The notes under the pieces: model-generated
Databases searched by the model: none
What the model saw: only the letters and a program-made list of their open reading frames with translations
Told to the model about the DNA's origin: nothing
Shown here: positions 26,315-35,921 of the stretch, piece after piece
Layout: every line of letters begins with the position of its first letter
How positions within the stretch are numbered: position 1 is the first letter of the stretch
Program-made: the position numbers and the translations under genes
Source of the DNA: JANXQZ01 sp038225555
GTDB taxonomy: Bacteria; Acidobacteriota; Terriglobia; Bryobacterales; Bryobacteraceae
NCBI GenBank assembly: GCA_038225555.1
Contig: JBBRRB010000022.1
Coordinates: 31,271 to 95,270, forward strand
Length of the DNA stretch: 64,000 nt
Direction of reading: 5' to 3'

Positions 26315-27466
26315 TTAAGCGGCCGCCACGGCGGCGCTTAGTGCATTTTGCATGTATTCTCGTTTTAGAATTAGATCCGCCAGTAAGCTTTTCTTGGCGA
26401 TCCCCAAGTCTTCAGGAATCTGTTGGCCGTTGCACAGAAACGAAACCGGCTTCCCTGTGCTTACCACCAGGTTCAAAATGGCTCCATAGGTTTGCGTCTC
26501 GTCCATCAGGGTGAATAGGAGCTTGGCGGGCCGAAAGATCTCAAATCTCTCGGCTACCCTATTCAGATCGATGGCCTTCAGGGATGCTGGCAAAACGAGG
26601 TGGATATCGATGTCGGGATGCGTGGAGAGGAAGCGAGCGATGTCAGCGGCATCCTCGATATCTCTGGCCCCAAACCCGGGCGTGTCGATAAGAACCAGGT
26701 CCTTTTGCCGGTGTTCCTCGAGCGCTTGCGCCAGAGCTGTCGTGGTCTCCACCACCTGGAAGCCGACCCCGAGAATCGCCGCATAGGTCCGCAACTGCTC
26801 GGCCGCCGCAACGCGATATGTGTCCAGCGTGATGATTTGTGTTGGCTTGCGCGTCGCCAAGCCGTAAATTGCGGCAAGCTTCACCAGACTTGTGGTCTTG
26901 CCTGAGCCGGGGGGGCCAACCAAAGCCACAACTGTCCGCACCGATCCCGGCCGTCCAAGTCGAGGATCGACGGCCAGCATTTCCTCAACAGCCTCGGCGA
27001 GCATTAACTCCGCACTTGAATCATCCTGCATTCGCTGTCCAATGTTCGCGACAATTTCGTGCGCCAAAGCAGAGTCCACCTCGGCGGCCGTAAGCTTGGT
27101 AAACACTTCGGCCAGCTCGGGGTTAGAGAGCAGATTGGAGAACCCGGCACCCGACCTGTTTATGGTCATCGCCATGCGCTCCATAGAACGCTTCAGATCG
27201 GACACCTCCTGCGACAGCTTTTCGAGACCGGGCGCGCGAAAGTGCTGAACGAATGCAGGCTGGGGGGGCTCTTCCGCGTTGGCGCCAACCGGTGCGGAGG
27301 CTGTATTCGGCGGGAACACCGCGCACACAACCTCGTACTCGCCCAGATGTCTCGTCTCCGCACTAGTCCGGCGCGAGTCGACCAGCATCGAGTCCGGCCC
27401 AAGCTCCTGACGAGCGGAATTCAACGCCGACTCGACGCTGGCCGCGAAGTACGATTTCAATTTCAT
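26315..27466 (-). CDS. flhF: flagellar biosynthesis GTPase FlhF
   Basis: A 383-residue SRP-type GTPase that helps place the flagellum at the cell pole. The N-terminal B-domain begins KLKSYFAASVESALNSARQE. The NG domain follows from about residue 125, with the G1 loop VGPPGSGKTTSLVKLA, the TLDTYRVAAAEQLRTYA switch region and the DTPGFGARD G3 motif. It lies between flhA and fliA on the minus strand, as in many flagellar operons. No FlhG (MinD-like) partner follows in this window. Confidence 0.92.
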   Translation of the reverse strand: MKLKSYFAASVESALNSARQELGPDSMLVDSRRTSAETRHLGEYEVVCAVFPPNTASAPVGANAEEPPQPAFVQHFRAPGLEKLSQEVSDLKRSMERMAMTINRSGAGFSNLLSNPELAEVFTKLTAAEVDSALAHEIVANIGQRMQDDSSAELMLAEAVEEMLAVDPRLGRPGSVRTVVALVGPPGSGKTTSLVKLAAIYGLATRKPTQIITLDTYRVAAAEQLRTYAAILGVGFQVVETTTALAQALEEHRQKDLVLIDTPGFGARDIEDAADIARFLSTHPDIDIHLVLPASLKAIDLNRVAERFEIFRPAKLLFTLMDETQTYGAILNLVVSTGKPVSFLCNGQQIPEDLGIAKKSLLADLILKREYMQNALSAAVAAA

Positions 27467-27490
27467 GCCTGCTCCTTATCCATCGAACTG

Positions 27491-29608
27491 CTATTTCACT
27501 ACCCCGAGCGAAAGGATTTTAACCCCCGCCGGCACCTCATTGTGCGAGATGGCGGTCAGATTCGGCGCCGACGCCTCCGTGATCTGTCGCAGAAAAAACC
27601 TGGATCCCGAACTCGCCAATACCACGATGGGACTGTCGGATGAGCCGACAAACTTGGTGATCCGGTCGATAATTTCCCGCACTCGCTGCGGCGCGAGATT
27701 GAGGTGGCTGGTCGACTCGGTGTGCTCCACGCTGCTCTCGATGGCCTGCTCGGTCGCCGGATCGAGAAAATAAGAAGGTAGCTCACCGGCCGCATTGAGA
27801 TACGGTTTCACTACTTGTCGCCGTATGCCCTGTCTGACGTACTCGGTGAGAAGCACCGTATTCTTCGTGATGGCCGACGCTTCGCCTAACGCTTCCAGAA
27901 TGGTGACGGCGTCCCGAATTGAAACACGTTCCCGGAGCAAATTTTGAAGCACCTTCTGTACCGCTGCCATAGAGAGCAACTTCGGGACCAAGTCCTCCAC
28001 CGCTTTGGCATTCTCTTCGGACACCCGATCCAGTAGCTTCTTCGTGTCTTGCCGGGAAAATAGCTCATATGCATGGCGGCGAACTGTCTCGCCTAGATGC
28101 GTGCCCAGCACGCTGATAGAGTCGACGATGGTGTAGCCTGAGCTCCGCGCGCTCTCGACATTTTCCGGTGCCAGCCAGACAGCCGAGATTCCAAATGCTG
28201 GCTCACGTGTGGGTATTCCGGCAATCGGAGGCGCTTTATCCCCTGGAAAAATCGCTAATTCCATGCCATGCATCAACTCGTAACGCGTTAGTTCAACGCC
28301 TTTTAAGAGGATGACGTACTCCCGAGCCTTTAGCGCTAGATTGTCAGTGACGCGCACCGGCGGAAGAACGTAACCCAGCTCCGTCGCCAATTGCCTTCGA
28401 ATGCTCGAAATACGGCGGAGGAGCGGCGAATTTTGCGCCCCCTCCACCATCTTCACCAGTCCCAGACCAACTTCCACCGCCAGCGGCTCTACCCGCAGTA
28501 GCGACTCGACATTCTCCTTCGGAGCAGCCTTGACTGGCGCGGCAGCTTTCTCTTCAATGGCAACTTTTTGACGCATGCGCCATGCCACCGTCCCCAGCGA
28601 GCCCCCGATGAGGAGGAACGGAATTTTAGGCAGACCGGGAAAGGCTGCCATCGCGATCAGAACCCCGGCGGCCAATAAGAGCGGTTGCGAGTTACTAAAG
28701 ATCTGCCGTTGAAAGTCCGCTCCCAATTTGGTATCCGAACTGGCGCGAGTGACAATCAGGGCTCCCGAAATGGAAATCATTAGGGCCGGGATGACCGTCA
28801 CGAGACCATCCCCGATCGTTAGGATCGTATAGGTCTCTATCGCCCTTTTCAGATCCATCCCGTGTTGCAGCACGCCGATCAGGAACCCCGCAATGATGTT
28901 GATCGCCGTGATGAGGATGCTGGCCACGGCATCGCGCTGAGTGAATCTCGACGCCCCATCCATTGCGCCGTAAAACTCGGCTTCGCCAGCCAACTGCCGT
29001 CTTCTTGAGCGCGCTTCCGCTTCGTCGATCAGACCTGAGTTGAGATCCGAATCGATCGACATCTGCTTTCCGGGCAGTGCGTCCAATGTGAATCGTGCCG
29101 TTACTTCGGAGATGCGCACCGCACCGTGATTGATCACCACATATTGAATCGCGATGAGTACCAGGAAGACGACGACGCCGATGATGTAGTTGCCGCCTAC
29201 GACAAACGCGCCGAATGCCTCGATCACGTCGCCTGCAGCATGAGTTCCCGTACTGCCATTCAGCAAGATCAGGCGTGATGAGGAGATATTCAACGCGAGT
29301 CGAAAGAGCGTCATCAACAGGAGCGCCGTGGGGAATACATTGAACTCGGCTGGCTTGGTGATGTACATTGCCACCAGCAGGACAATCACCGACATGGTGA
29401 TATTGGCGCTCAACAATAGATCGAGGAAGAACGACGGCAGCGGCGTGATCATCGCCATGATGATGCCGAGAACCGCGAGCGGCATCACCAACTCCGGTCC
29501 CGCGGCGATTTGAAGGAAGCCGAGGACGGAGCTCGCCGACGATTTGCCGCCCGCTTTGGCCTGCTGGGCCGGATCGAGGCGAATGGCGGGTTGTAGACTG
29601 GTGGCCAA
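27491..29608 (-). CDS. flhA: flagellar type III export apparatus protein FlhA
   Basis: A 705-residue inner-membrane component of the flagellar export gate. The N-terminal half has about eight membrane segments (LAVLGIIMAMITPLPSFFLD, ITMSVIVLLVAMYI). It includes the conserved loop FTLDALPGKQMSIDSDLNSG with LIDEAEARSRRRQL. The cytoplasmic nonamer-forming domain follows (ELGYVLPPVRVTDNLALKAR). The start is a TTG directly after the flhB TAG stop, supported by a GGGGAGG six bases upstream. Confidence 0.95.
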   Translation of the reverse strand: MATSLQPAIRLDPAQQAKAGGKSSASSVLGFLQIAAGPELVMPLAVLGIIMAMITPLPSFFLDLLLSANITMSVIVLLVAMYITKPAEFNVFPTALLLMTLFRLALNISSSRLILLNGSTGTHAAGDVIEAFGAFVVGGNYIIGVVVFLVLIAIQYVVINHGAVRISEVTARFTLDALPGKQMSIDSDLNSGLIDEAEARSRRRQLAGEAEFYGAMDGASRFTQRDAVASILITAINIIAGFLIGVLQHGMDLKRAIETYTILTIGDGLVTVIPALMISISGALIVTRASSDTKLGADFQRQIFSNSQPLLLAAGVLIAMAAFPGLPKIPFLLIGGSLGTVAWRMRQKVAIEEKAAAPVKAAPKENVESLLRVEPLAVEVGLGLVKMVEGAQNSPLLRRISSIRRQLATELGYVLPPVRVTDNLALKAREYVILLKGVELTRYELMHGMELAIFPGDKAPPIAGIPTREPAFGISAVWLAPENVESARSSGYTIVDSISVLGTHLGETVRRHAYELFSRQDTKKLLDRVSEENAKAVEDLVPKLLSMAAVQKVLQNLLRERVSIRDAVTILEALGEASAITKNTVLLTEYVRQGIRRQVVKPYLNAAGELPSYFLDPATEQAIESSVEHTESTSHLNLAPQRVREIIDRITKFVGSSDSPIVVLASSGSRFFLRQITEASAPNLTAISHNEVPAGVKILSLGVVK

Positions 29609-30670
29609 CTAGCGCCTCCCCTGATTCATCAGCTTGAACAGATAGGCGAGAATCTCGGCCACTGCGCGGTACAGGTGCGGTGGAATGTCCTGCCCCACAT
29701 CCGCCGACTTGTATAACGCTTGGGCGAGCGGCTGGTTCTCGACGATTGGCACCTGATGATCGTTGGCGATTTGGCGGATCCTCTGCGCTAAATAATTCTT
29801 GCCTTTGGCGACAACCCTGGGGGCGGCCATTGAGTCCATGTCGTACCGGATCGCGACCGCATAGTGAGTAGGATTAACGATAATCGCCGTCGCCTTGGGG
29901 ATCTCCTTCATCATGCTGCGTCGCGCGAGATCTCTCTGGATGCGGCGAACCCGCTGCTTCATCTGTGGATTGCCTTCTGTTTCCTTCGATTCTTCTTTGA
30001 CCTCTTGCTTCGACATCTTAAGGCTCTTGGCGTGCCGTTTCTGTTGTCGCACCAAGTCGATAAAGCCGAGGAAACAAAGAATGTAAGCGGCTTTCCATAA
30101 AAGCGTCCGATAAGATTCTGTGATCAGTTGGAATGCCGGCAGGATGGAGAGCCCGGGAAGAGACAAATAGGAGAGCAAACTGTCAGCCGCGATCCGATAA
30201 ACGGCATAACCGAAAATAGGGAGGAGTAAAAGGGCTTGACCTAACGATGCGAGATTCTGCTTCGGCAATTCTTGAATCTTTTTCATCGGATTGAGCCGGT
30301 TGAATTGAGGAACCAGCTTCTGCGCCGAAAATCCGAATTGCGTGGACCCCATTTGCCCGGCGAGGGTGATGGCCATCAGGCAAGTCCCCGCCAGGAAGAG
30401 CGGGACGAAGATGCTGAATAAGGCTTCCCGATACAGACGCACTAAACCCCATCGATTCACTTCGGTGTGGAAGGCCTGCAGGAGCACGGCCCTGGTAAAC
30501 TCGCGGCTTCGGTCGACAAAGTGGCCGCTCCAAGTCACGAATAGCCATACGAACGCAAGGAATTGCAGAGCTGAGACGAATTCGCGGCTGACCGGGAACT
30601 GTCCTTCTTTACGGGACTTATCCAGCCTTCGTTTTGTCGGCTTTTCTGTGCGTTGGCCTTGATCTGACAT
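29609..30670 (-). CDS. flhB: flagellar type III export switch protein FlhB
   Basis: A 353-residue protein beginning SDQGQRTEKPTKRRLDKSRK, with four membrane segments in the N-terminal domain. The C-terminal cytoplasmic domain has the autocleavage motif NPTH (AIIVNPTHYAVAIRYD), which controls the switch from hook-type to filament-type export. The NPTH site is intact, so normal autocleavage is expected. It abuts fliR upstream and flhA downstream with no gap. Confidence 0.95.
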   Translation of the reverse strand: MSDQGQRTEKPTKRRLDKSRKEGQFPVSREFVSALQFLAFVWLFVTWSGHFVDRSREFTRAVLLQAFHTEVNRWGLVRLYREALFSIFVPLFLAGTCLMAITLAGQMGSTQFGFSAQKLVPQFNRLNPMKKIQELPKQNLASLGQALLLLPIFGYAVYRIAADSLLSYLSLPGLSILPAFQLITESYRTLLWKAAYILCFLGFIDLVRQQKRHAKSLKMSKQEVKEESKETEGNPQMKQRVRRIQRDLARRSMMKEIPKATAIIVNPTHYAVAIRYDMDSMAAPRVVAKGKNYLAQRIRQIANDHQVPIVENQPLAQALYKSADVGQDIPPHLYRAVAEILAYLFKLMNQGRR

Positions 30671-31444
30671 CTATCTTCCAAGCAGCGGGACCAACACCTC
30701 AAATGTATGAGTGGCTGCGCTCTGCAATATTCTCGGAAAAGCAGCCAGCGTGATCGCAAACAGTGCCATGCCGGCCAGCATTTTGGCCGCGAACGATAGA
30801 GACATGATCTGGAACTGTGAATGAACCTTGCCCATAATGGCGAATGACAAATCCATCAAGATCAAGAGGGCCAAAACTGGCATTGAGAGCCGCAGCCCGA
30901 CGATGAAGATCTGAGAGCCCAGCTTGACGATTGCCTCCATTACCGGCCCGTGCGCCAGAAGGGCCACCGTCGGAATATGATTTAGGCTTGCCGCGAGTGC
31001 GTGAACTACTTCGCGATCCAGTCCCAGCGCAAAAAAGAGAAATCCCGAGAAAAGCTGGGTGATCATCTGGAGGACGGCGACGTCGGCTTGCGTTGTCGGA
31101 TCGATCGTGGATGCGAAGGAGTAGCCCGCCTGGAGGCCTACCATCTGCGCGGCGAGTTGCACGCCTTCCAGAAGCAGAGAAAGAGCGACTCCGATCAACA
31201 AGCCAAACGCGAACTCGGCGCCTATCCAGCCAGGAAGGCGTGCCAGCGAAAGCTCTGCCACTGGCAATTGGGGCCAAGCCGGCATAAGCGTTATGGTCAA
31301 ACCCAATGCGAGGACCACTCGCGCCGCTTCGGACAGTCCCTGCATGCCTGGAATCGGCACGAAGATGATCACGCCTGAGACTCGAACCAAAACGAGCAGG
31401 AAGCCAAAAAGAGTCGGAAGCGGAACGGAGAGTTCACCGGGCAT
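30671..31444 (-). CDS. fliR: flagellar export protein FliR
   Basis: About 257 residues from the ATG at 31444; a TTG six codons upstream (31462) is an alternative, and both overlap the fliQ 3' end. It is a hydrophobic protein with six segments, the LRVSG-like VLVRVSGVIIFVPIPG near the N-terminus and AAQMVGLQAGYSFASTIDP in the middle. It is part of the FliPQR export pore. The order fliO-P-Q-R-flhB-flhA is the standard one. Confidence 0.93.
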   Translation of the reverse strand: MPGELSVPLPTLFGFLLVLVRVSGVIIFVPIPGMQGLSEAARVVLALGLTITLMPAWPQLPVAELSLARLPGWIGAEFAFGLLIGVALSLLLEGVQLAAQMVGLQAGYSFASTIDPTTQADVAVLQMITQLFSGFLFFALGLDREVVHALAASLNHIPTVALLAHGPVMEAIVKLGSQIFIVGLRLSMPVLALLILMDLSFAIMGKVHSQFQIMSLSFAAKMLAGMALFAITLAAFPRILQSAATHTFEVLVPLLGR

Positions 31445-31703
31445 AGCGGCTGAAGTCTCCAAACAACGCGGTAGTGTAGGAGACTAGCTTGGCCGTCATC
31501 CAAGGCAGCAGGAAGAGTAGTCCGAACAGAAACGCTGCCAAGCGGGGCACTGCGCCAAAGCTGGAATCCTGGATGGACGTGACCACCTGCAGCAGACTGA
31601 CGACAACTCCCACTACGAGACCAATCGAAAGCAGCGGCAGGCTGAGCCAAAATGTGGTCCAGAGCGCCTGCCGGAATACCTCGATGGCCAGCGCCGAATT
31701 CAT
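31434..31703 (-). CDS. fliQ: flagellar export protein FliQ
   Basis: An 89-residue protein with two membrane segments (TFWLSLPLLSIGLVVGVVVS and AAFLFGLLFLLPWMTAKLVS) linked by the conserved LLQVVTSIQDSSFGAVPR. It forms part of the export pore with FliP and FliR. The start overlaps the fliP stop by four bases, and its end overlaps fliR. Confidence 0.94.
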   Translation of the reverse strand: MNSALAIEVFRQALWTTFWLSLPLLSIGLVVGVVVSLLQVVTSIQDSSFGAVPRLAAFLFGLLFLLPWMTAKLVSYTTALFGDFSRYAR

Positions 31704-32434
31704 ACTTGGTAGAAACTCCGGACCAGCGATCCCACCACCAGGTTCCAGCCATCCACCAGGACGAAGAGCAGAATTTTGAACGGGGCGGACAGCATGACAG
31801 GTGGAAGCTGCACCATTCCGATCGAAAGAGTCACCGACGCAACAACCAGATCGATCACAAGGAACGGCAGGAACAGCACAGCTCCAATTTGAAACCCGGT
31901 CTTTAACTCGGAGAGCACGTAAGCGGGAACCAGCACGGCAAGGCCGAGGTCAGACGGGCGTGCCGGTGCGGGCGTGTGGGAAATCTCTAGAAACAGCCGC
32001 ACGTCTTTTTCGCGGACGTAACGTACAAGGAATGTCTTGAGCGGCTGCGTCCCAGCGTCAAACGCTTGACTCGTCGTGATGTCGCCCTTCTCAAGCGGCT
32101 CCCAGCCCTTTGAATACATTTCGGAGGTTACTGGCTGCATGATCAATATGGTTAGGAAGAGCGCCAGTCCGATGAGCACTTGGTTCGAGGGGGTACCTTG
32201 CGTGCCAAGTGCCTGTCTCAAGAAGTGCAGAACGATCGTGATCCGAAGAAAAGGGGTCACTGACATCACTATCGCGGGCAGCAGCGTCATCAACGTGAGA
32301 GCGGCGACGATTTGAAGCGGTACGCCAAGCGACGAGGTGCCCTTAGCGGAATTAAGCGACAATCCAAAGGGATTATCGGCGCCGAGGGGAGCCGCGAATG
32401 CGAGCAGGGCAACTAGTTTGATCGCGTTTCTCAT
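31700..32434 (-). CDS. fliP: flagellar export protein FliP
   Basis: A 244-residue protein with an N-terminal cleavable signal (AIKLVALLAFAAPLGA) and four membrane segments. Family motifs are TLLPAIVMSVTPFLRITIVL with HFLRQALGTQGTPSNQVLIG, the VLVPAYVLSELKTGFQIG segment and the MLSAPFKILLFVLVDGWNLV end. It is the core of the export pore. It overlaps fliO upstream and fliQ downstream by four bases each. Confidence 0.95.
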   Translation of the reverse strand: MRNAIKLVALLAFAAPLGADNPFGLSLNSAKGTSSLGVPLQIVAALTLMTLLPAIVMSVTPFLRITIVLHFLRQALGTQGTPSNQVLIGLALFLTILIMQPVTSEMYSKGWEPLEKGDITTSQAFDAGTQPLKTFLVRYVREKDVRLFLEISHTPAPARPSDLGLAVLVPAYVLSELKTGFQIGAVLFLPFLVIDLVVASVTLSIGMVQLPPVMLSAPFKILLFVLVDGWNLVVGSLVRSFYQV

Positions 32435-32724
32435 TTAGGCGCTGTCTCCCGCAATTTCGAATCTGCAATGCATGATTCGCTAAGGACAGTCAGCCCGGCT
32501 GGGTGCAGCCCAAGCAGGAGCACGCGGTTCTGCACCCGAATCAACTGAACCGAGTGTTGGGGTGTCAACGCCAATCGTTCGATCGTCTCCATTTCACGCT
32601 TCTGATCCGAATATTTTAGCCGCGTTCCCAAACTGGCAAACCCGCGCCTCTTGAGCCACCAGAGCGTTAGCCATAACGCCAGGAAGACCAGCGTGATCCC
32701 GAATGATTGCTGAATTAGGTCCAT
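32431..32724 (-). CDS. fliO: flagellar biosynthesis protein FliO
   Basis: A 97-residue protein with one N-terminal membrane segment (ITLVFLALWLTLWWLKR) and a small cytoplasmic domain with ETIERLALTPQHSVQLIRVQ, VLLLGLHPAG and VLSES. This is the usual FliO pattern. It assists FliP assembly. Position between fliN and fliP supports the call. Confidence 0.88.
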   Translation of the reverse strand: MDLIQQSFGITLVFLALWLTLWWLKRRGFASLGTRLKYSDQKREMETIERLALTPQHSVQLIRVQNRVLLLGLHPAGLTVLSESCIADSKLRETAPK

Positions 32725-32734
32725 CGTAATTCCG

Positions 32735-32983
32735 TCATTCTTCCTGATTGAAGTCCGTGATTCGGACCCCGACCGCGTCCTCGATGATCACGATCTCGCC
32801 GTAGCCCACCAAGCTCGCGCCCACAAAAATGTCGATGTTCTCGCCCGCCGAACGGGGCATGCGGATAATGCTGTCCACGTCGAGGGTTAGAATCTCGGCT
32901 ATCGTCATGATCTTGCGTCCGAGTTCCACCTCTACATCGATCGGAACATCGGCGAGATGCGCGATCTCTTCGATGGGCGTCAT
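32735..32983 (-). CDS. fliN: flagellar motor switch protein FliN
   Basis: An 82-residue minimal FliN made only of the SpoA domain (ADVPIDVEVELGRKIMTIAE, then NIDIFVGASLVGYGEIVIIE and VGVRITDF). It forms the lower C-ring and docks the export ATPase complex. It starts three bases after the flgE stop. A second SpoA protein is encoded at 24703, so the C-ring may contain two FliN-type subunits; fliM is not in the window. Confidence 0.92.
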   Translation of the reverse strand: MTPIEEIAHLADVPIDVEVELGRKIMTIAEILTLDVDSIIRMPRSAGENIDIFVGASLVGYGEIVIIEDAVGVRITDFNQEE

Positions 32984-32986
32984 CGC

Positions 32987-34234
32987 TTAAGTCTTCAAAG
33001 CGATCGTTTCCTGGCTCAGCTGATCGACTGTCGTGATCACCTTCGAGTTGGCTTGGTAACCGCGCTGGAAAACGATCAAATTTGTGAATTCCCTCGCGAT
33101 GTCTACCGTCGAAGACTCGAGAGAGCCGCCGGATACTGTGCCCAGTCCCCCGGTTCCCGGCACTCCTACAGCCGGGGCAGCAGTCTCGCCGCTTACCTGA
33201 TAATCGTTGTTGCCCACTGCAATCAGTGAACCCGGATTGCGCACGAGAGCCATCGAAAGCTGTCCGACTACTTGCTGTTGCCCATTCGAATATTCCGCGA
33301 GCACCTTGCCGTTGTCACCGATCCCAACCCGAATCAGTTGTGCAGCCGCCATGCCGTCCTGTGCGACAGCCGTAACTACCGATGGTTGAGCGAACTGGGT
33401 GATGCGGGCGCTCGTGCCGTTGTACAGGTTCCAATTGATGGTGGTGTCGGAAGCACCGTCGGCGAACCCTTGAATCTGGATCTGAGGCGATGGATCGGTT
33501 GCGGCAGGGGTGGCTAGTTTTCCGTTAGAGTCAAAGGTCAGGCTACCGGTCACCGGGGTGAATGGATTCTTCAGGTCCGAGTCTGGAACGGTGATGGAGT
33601 AGTCCCATTGTCCAGCCGTTGTCGCATTTTTTGTAAAGGTGGCTGTGGCGATGTGGGATACACCTAGCGAATCATAGAGTTGAATCGAAGTCGAGAACGT
33701 GCCCTTAGGCGTACCTGCGACGGCTGAGGCGTCCAGATTCATGTCGAATGACATGGATTTCGAAGCAATCGGTGCGCTGATGCTGCCCACTGGGACTGCC
33801 AGATTGGCCGGTGGAACATTGGTATTCAGAACTCCTCCCACCTGGCTCCAGCCCTGCACCCTTTCGCCGGTCGCGGTGATGAGCAGCCCGTCGCTATTAA
33901 CCTGAAAGTTGCCGGCTCGAGTAAACTGATTCGAGCCGTTGGCGGTTTGCACCATGAAGAAGCCGTCGCCCTGGATCGCCGCATCCAGCGGACCTGACGT
34001 AGTCTGCAAAGCGCCTTGCGAGAATTGCCGGAGTGTGGTGGGCCGTCCCACGCCGGAGCCGACCTGTGTTCCACCCACACCCGACCCGAGAGACTGGCTC
34101 ACCAAATCATGGAAGGAGATCACATTCGTCTTGTAGCCGGTTGTGTTCATGTTGGCCAAATTGTTGCCGACCACGTCGATGGCGGTGGAATTGGCATTGA
34201 GCGCTGAGAGCGCTGTAGAAAAAGATGTAAACAT
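32987..34234 (-). CDS. flgE: flagellar hook protein FlgE
   Basis: A 415-residue axial protein. The N-terminal helix reads FTSFSTALSALNANSTAIDV with VGNNLANMNTTGYKTN. The GDGFFMVQ motif is present. The C-terminal helix ends SLESSTVDIAREFTNLIVFQ with RGYQANSKVITTVDQLSQE. The central domain is of ordinary size. It follows flgD and precedes fliN on the minus strand. Confidence 0.94.
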   Translation of the reverse strand: MFTSFSTALSALNANSTAIDVVGNNLANMNTTGYKTNVISFHDLVSQSLGSGVGGTQVGSGVGRPTTLRQFSQGALQTTSGPLDAAIQGDGFFMVQTANGSNQFTRAGNFQVNSDGLLITATGERVQGWSQVGGVLNTNVPPANLAVPVGSISAPIASKSMSFDMNLDASAVAGTPKGTFSTSIQLYDSLGVSHIATATFTKNATTAGQWDYSITVPDSDLKNPFTPVTGSLTFDSNGKLATPAATDPSPQIQIQGFADGASDTTINWNLYNGTSARITQFAQPSVVTAVAQDGMAAAQLIRVGIGDNGKVLAEYSNGQQQVVGQLSMALVRNPGSLIAVGNNDYQVSGETAAPAVGVPGTGGLGTVSGGSLESSTVDIAREFTNLIVFQRGYQANSKVITTVDQLSQETIALKT

Positions 34235-34243
34235 GTGAGTCCT

Positions 34244-34528
34244 TTATGGCTTCGTCGCGGGCGGGGCCGCGCTCGGTTGGAGCGTCTGCTTGATAGAATC
34301 CAAGTCCTGGCGCATCTGGAGTTGCTGTTCGAGCCCGCTAAATTGAGCCAACTGGGCCACAAACTGGGTCCCGTCCTGAGGATTGGACGGATCCTGATTC
34401 TTGAGTTGCGTCACAAGCAGCTTCAAGAACGTGCTCTCATTAGCCAGGGCGTCCTGGGGTGATTTAAGGCTCGGTGCCGGGAGGTTGGCGCTGGTGGGCG
34501 CCGTCAAATTTCCTATGCTGGGTGTCAA
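34244..34528 (-). CDS. flgD: minimal flagellar hook-capping protein FlgD (N-terminal domain only)
   Basis: A 94-residue protein with the conserved core NESTFLKLLVTQLKNQDPSN followed by QFVAQLAQFSGLEQQLQM. FlgD proteins are usually 200 residues or more and carry Tudor/Ig-like C-terminal domains. Here the protein ends after a Pro/Ala-rich tail. The start is a TTG with AAGGAG seven bases upstream, overlapping the fliK stop. The open frame is clean and the next gene follows closely, so this looks like a real short form rather than a broken gene. Confidence 0.85.
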   Translation of the reverse strand: MTPSIGNLTAPTSANLPAPSLKSPQDALANESTFLKLLVTQLKNQDPSNPQDGTQFVAQLAQFSGLEQQLQMRQDLDSIKQTLQPSAAPPATKP

Positions 34529-35877
34529 TTCATTTCTCCTTCTTGCTCGATTGAAAAATTGGTTTCAGGATCATTCATCCACTGGGGGCGCCTATTCTGC
34601 CCCTGCTGACGAGCGCCGCCACCCTGCTCCGAGCCGTCCCCGGAGTGCTGCTTGCCCGGATCGGATTGCGCGCCCGCTGATTCGGTGTTAGTAAGGTGCT
34701 CGCCGGCTTTATCGCCGGGCACCCAGGTTTCAGTCGTGAATCCCTTCTTTTCCAGCCGCCCCACTAAGTCGCCCAGATCGGACCTCAATGAATGAGAGAG
34801 CGTTTCATCGTCTGTCCGAACGGTAACCTGCACCTTCCCCGCTTTTTCCGTGATCTTCAAATCGACTCCCCCGGCATTAGCCCCAGGGATACGTAACGAG
34901 ATCTCTCTAGCTGGTTGTGGGCGGAGCTTGGGATTTGTATCACTTTTCGATTCGACTTGAGCGGATTCGGCGGTTGCGGACGAGGCTGCGGTCGTTTTAG
35001 GCGTCTCACGACCGTTATTCGCTGCCGACGGGCTGCTCGGCGCGGTAGAGTTAGTGCTCGCAGCTGGGTCAGAAGGGGTGCCCAAGCCGTCTTTTTGCAT
35101 GTCGCCGGGTTTGGTTGCAATTTGGGGCTTCTCTTTGGGTTGATTCTGGTTTGGGTTCTGTTCTGAACCCTTAGAATTCCCAGCGGGCGCGAGAGGCGTT
35201 GTGTTCTGGCCAGGGTTGGCAGCCGGAAGGGCCGAATTGACGTCTTTGCCTTTAGAGAAAGGTGGGGTTTGCTTGTCAGTTGCGCTTCGAGTTTCGGTCA
35301 GATGTGCGGCGAAGGCGATTGGGGCGGAGCTCGGTGCGTTGGATATCTTCGCGATCGGCGGCGCAAAGTCTTCATTCAGAGGATTGTCGGCGGCCGGGGT
35401 TTCGATTCTCTTACTATCGAGTGCGTTCGAAACAATTGCTTGGGATGTCGAAAGTTGGAGCCCTGCTGCTATGGTTCCGGCCGCTGAATTTTCAGCCCCA
35501 GGTTGATCGTTGAGTCTTGGTGCGTTCTCACCAGATCTGGGCGGCGAAGGCGGCTGCAACGGCAGACCGCGTCCGAGGGCAAGCAGCGTCGAAGATAGGC
35601 TTGAGACCGATTCCTCTTTCTTAGCGCCATCGTTCTTCCGATTAGCTGCACCACGGGGTTGATTCGATGACAGGTCCTGCTCTTGATCACCGGGACCGTC
35701 GTCGCTCTTGTCTCCAATTAAAAGACTAAGGAGCGCATTGAAATGCACTAAAGGTTTGACAGCTTCCGCTTCGGTAGCTTGCTTTTGTAGTACGGCCGCC
35801 TTTGGAGCGTTCGGGGTGATTGGTGTGCTGGCGACATTCACGCAACGGACAAATGCAGATTGATCGCCAACCCGCAA
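34525..35877 (-). CDS. fliK: flagellar hook-length control protein FliK-like
   Basis: A 450-residue protein. The long N-terminal part is low-complexity and rich in Ser, Pro, Ala, Asn and Gln (about 60-320), as expected of a molecular ruler. The C-terminal domain at about 335-400 (LRIPGANAGGVDLKITEKAG, then VQVTVRTDDETLSHSLRSDL and LEKKGFTTETW) is FliK-like. A GSEQGGGARQQGQNRR tail follows. The listed start is a TTG without a clear ribosome site, so the true start may be a little downstream. It is the first gene of the minus-strand block. Confidence 0.8.
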   Translation of the reverse strand: MRVGDQSAFVRCVNVASTPITPNAPKAAVLQKQATEAEAVKPLVHFNALLSLLIGDKSDDGPGDQEQDLSSNQPRGAANRKNDGAKKEESVSSLSSTLLALGRGLPLQPPSPPRSGENAPRLNDQPGAENSAAGTIAAGLQLSTSQAIVSNALDSKRIETPAADNPLNEDFAPPIAKISNAPSSAPIAFAAHLTETRSATDKQTPPFSKGKDVNSALPAANPGQNTTPLAPAGNSKGSEQNPNQNQPKEKPQIATKPGDMQKDGLGTPSDPAASTNSTAPSSPSAANNGRETPKTTAASSATAESAQVESKSDTNPKLRPQPAREISLRIPGANAGGVDLKITEKAGKVQVTVRTDDETLSHSLRSDLGDLVGRLEKKGFTTETWVPGDKAGEHLTNTESAGAQSDPGKQHSGDGSEQGGGARQQGQNRRPQWMNDPETNFSIEQEGEMN

Positions 35878-35921
35878 GAGCGCGTTTTCATGGACTTAGT
35901 CCCGACCCTTGAGATACCAAA

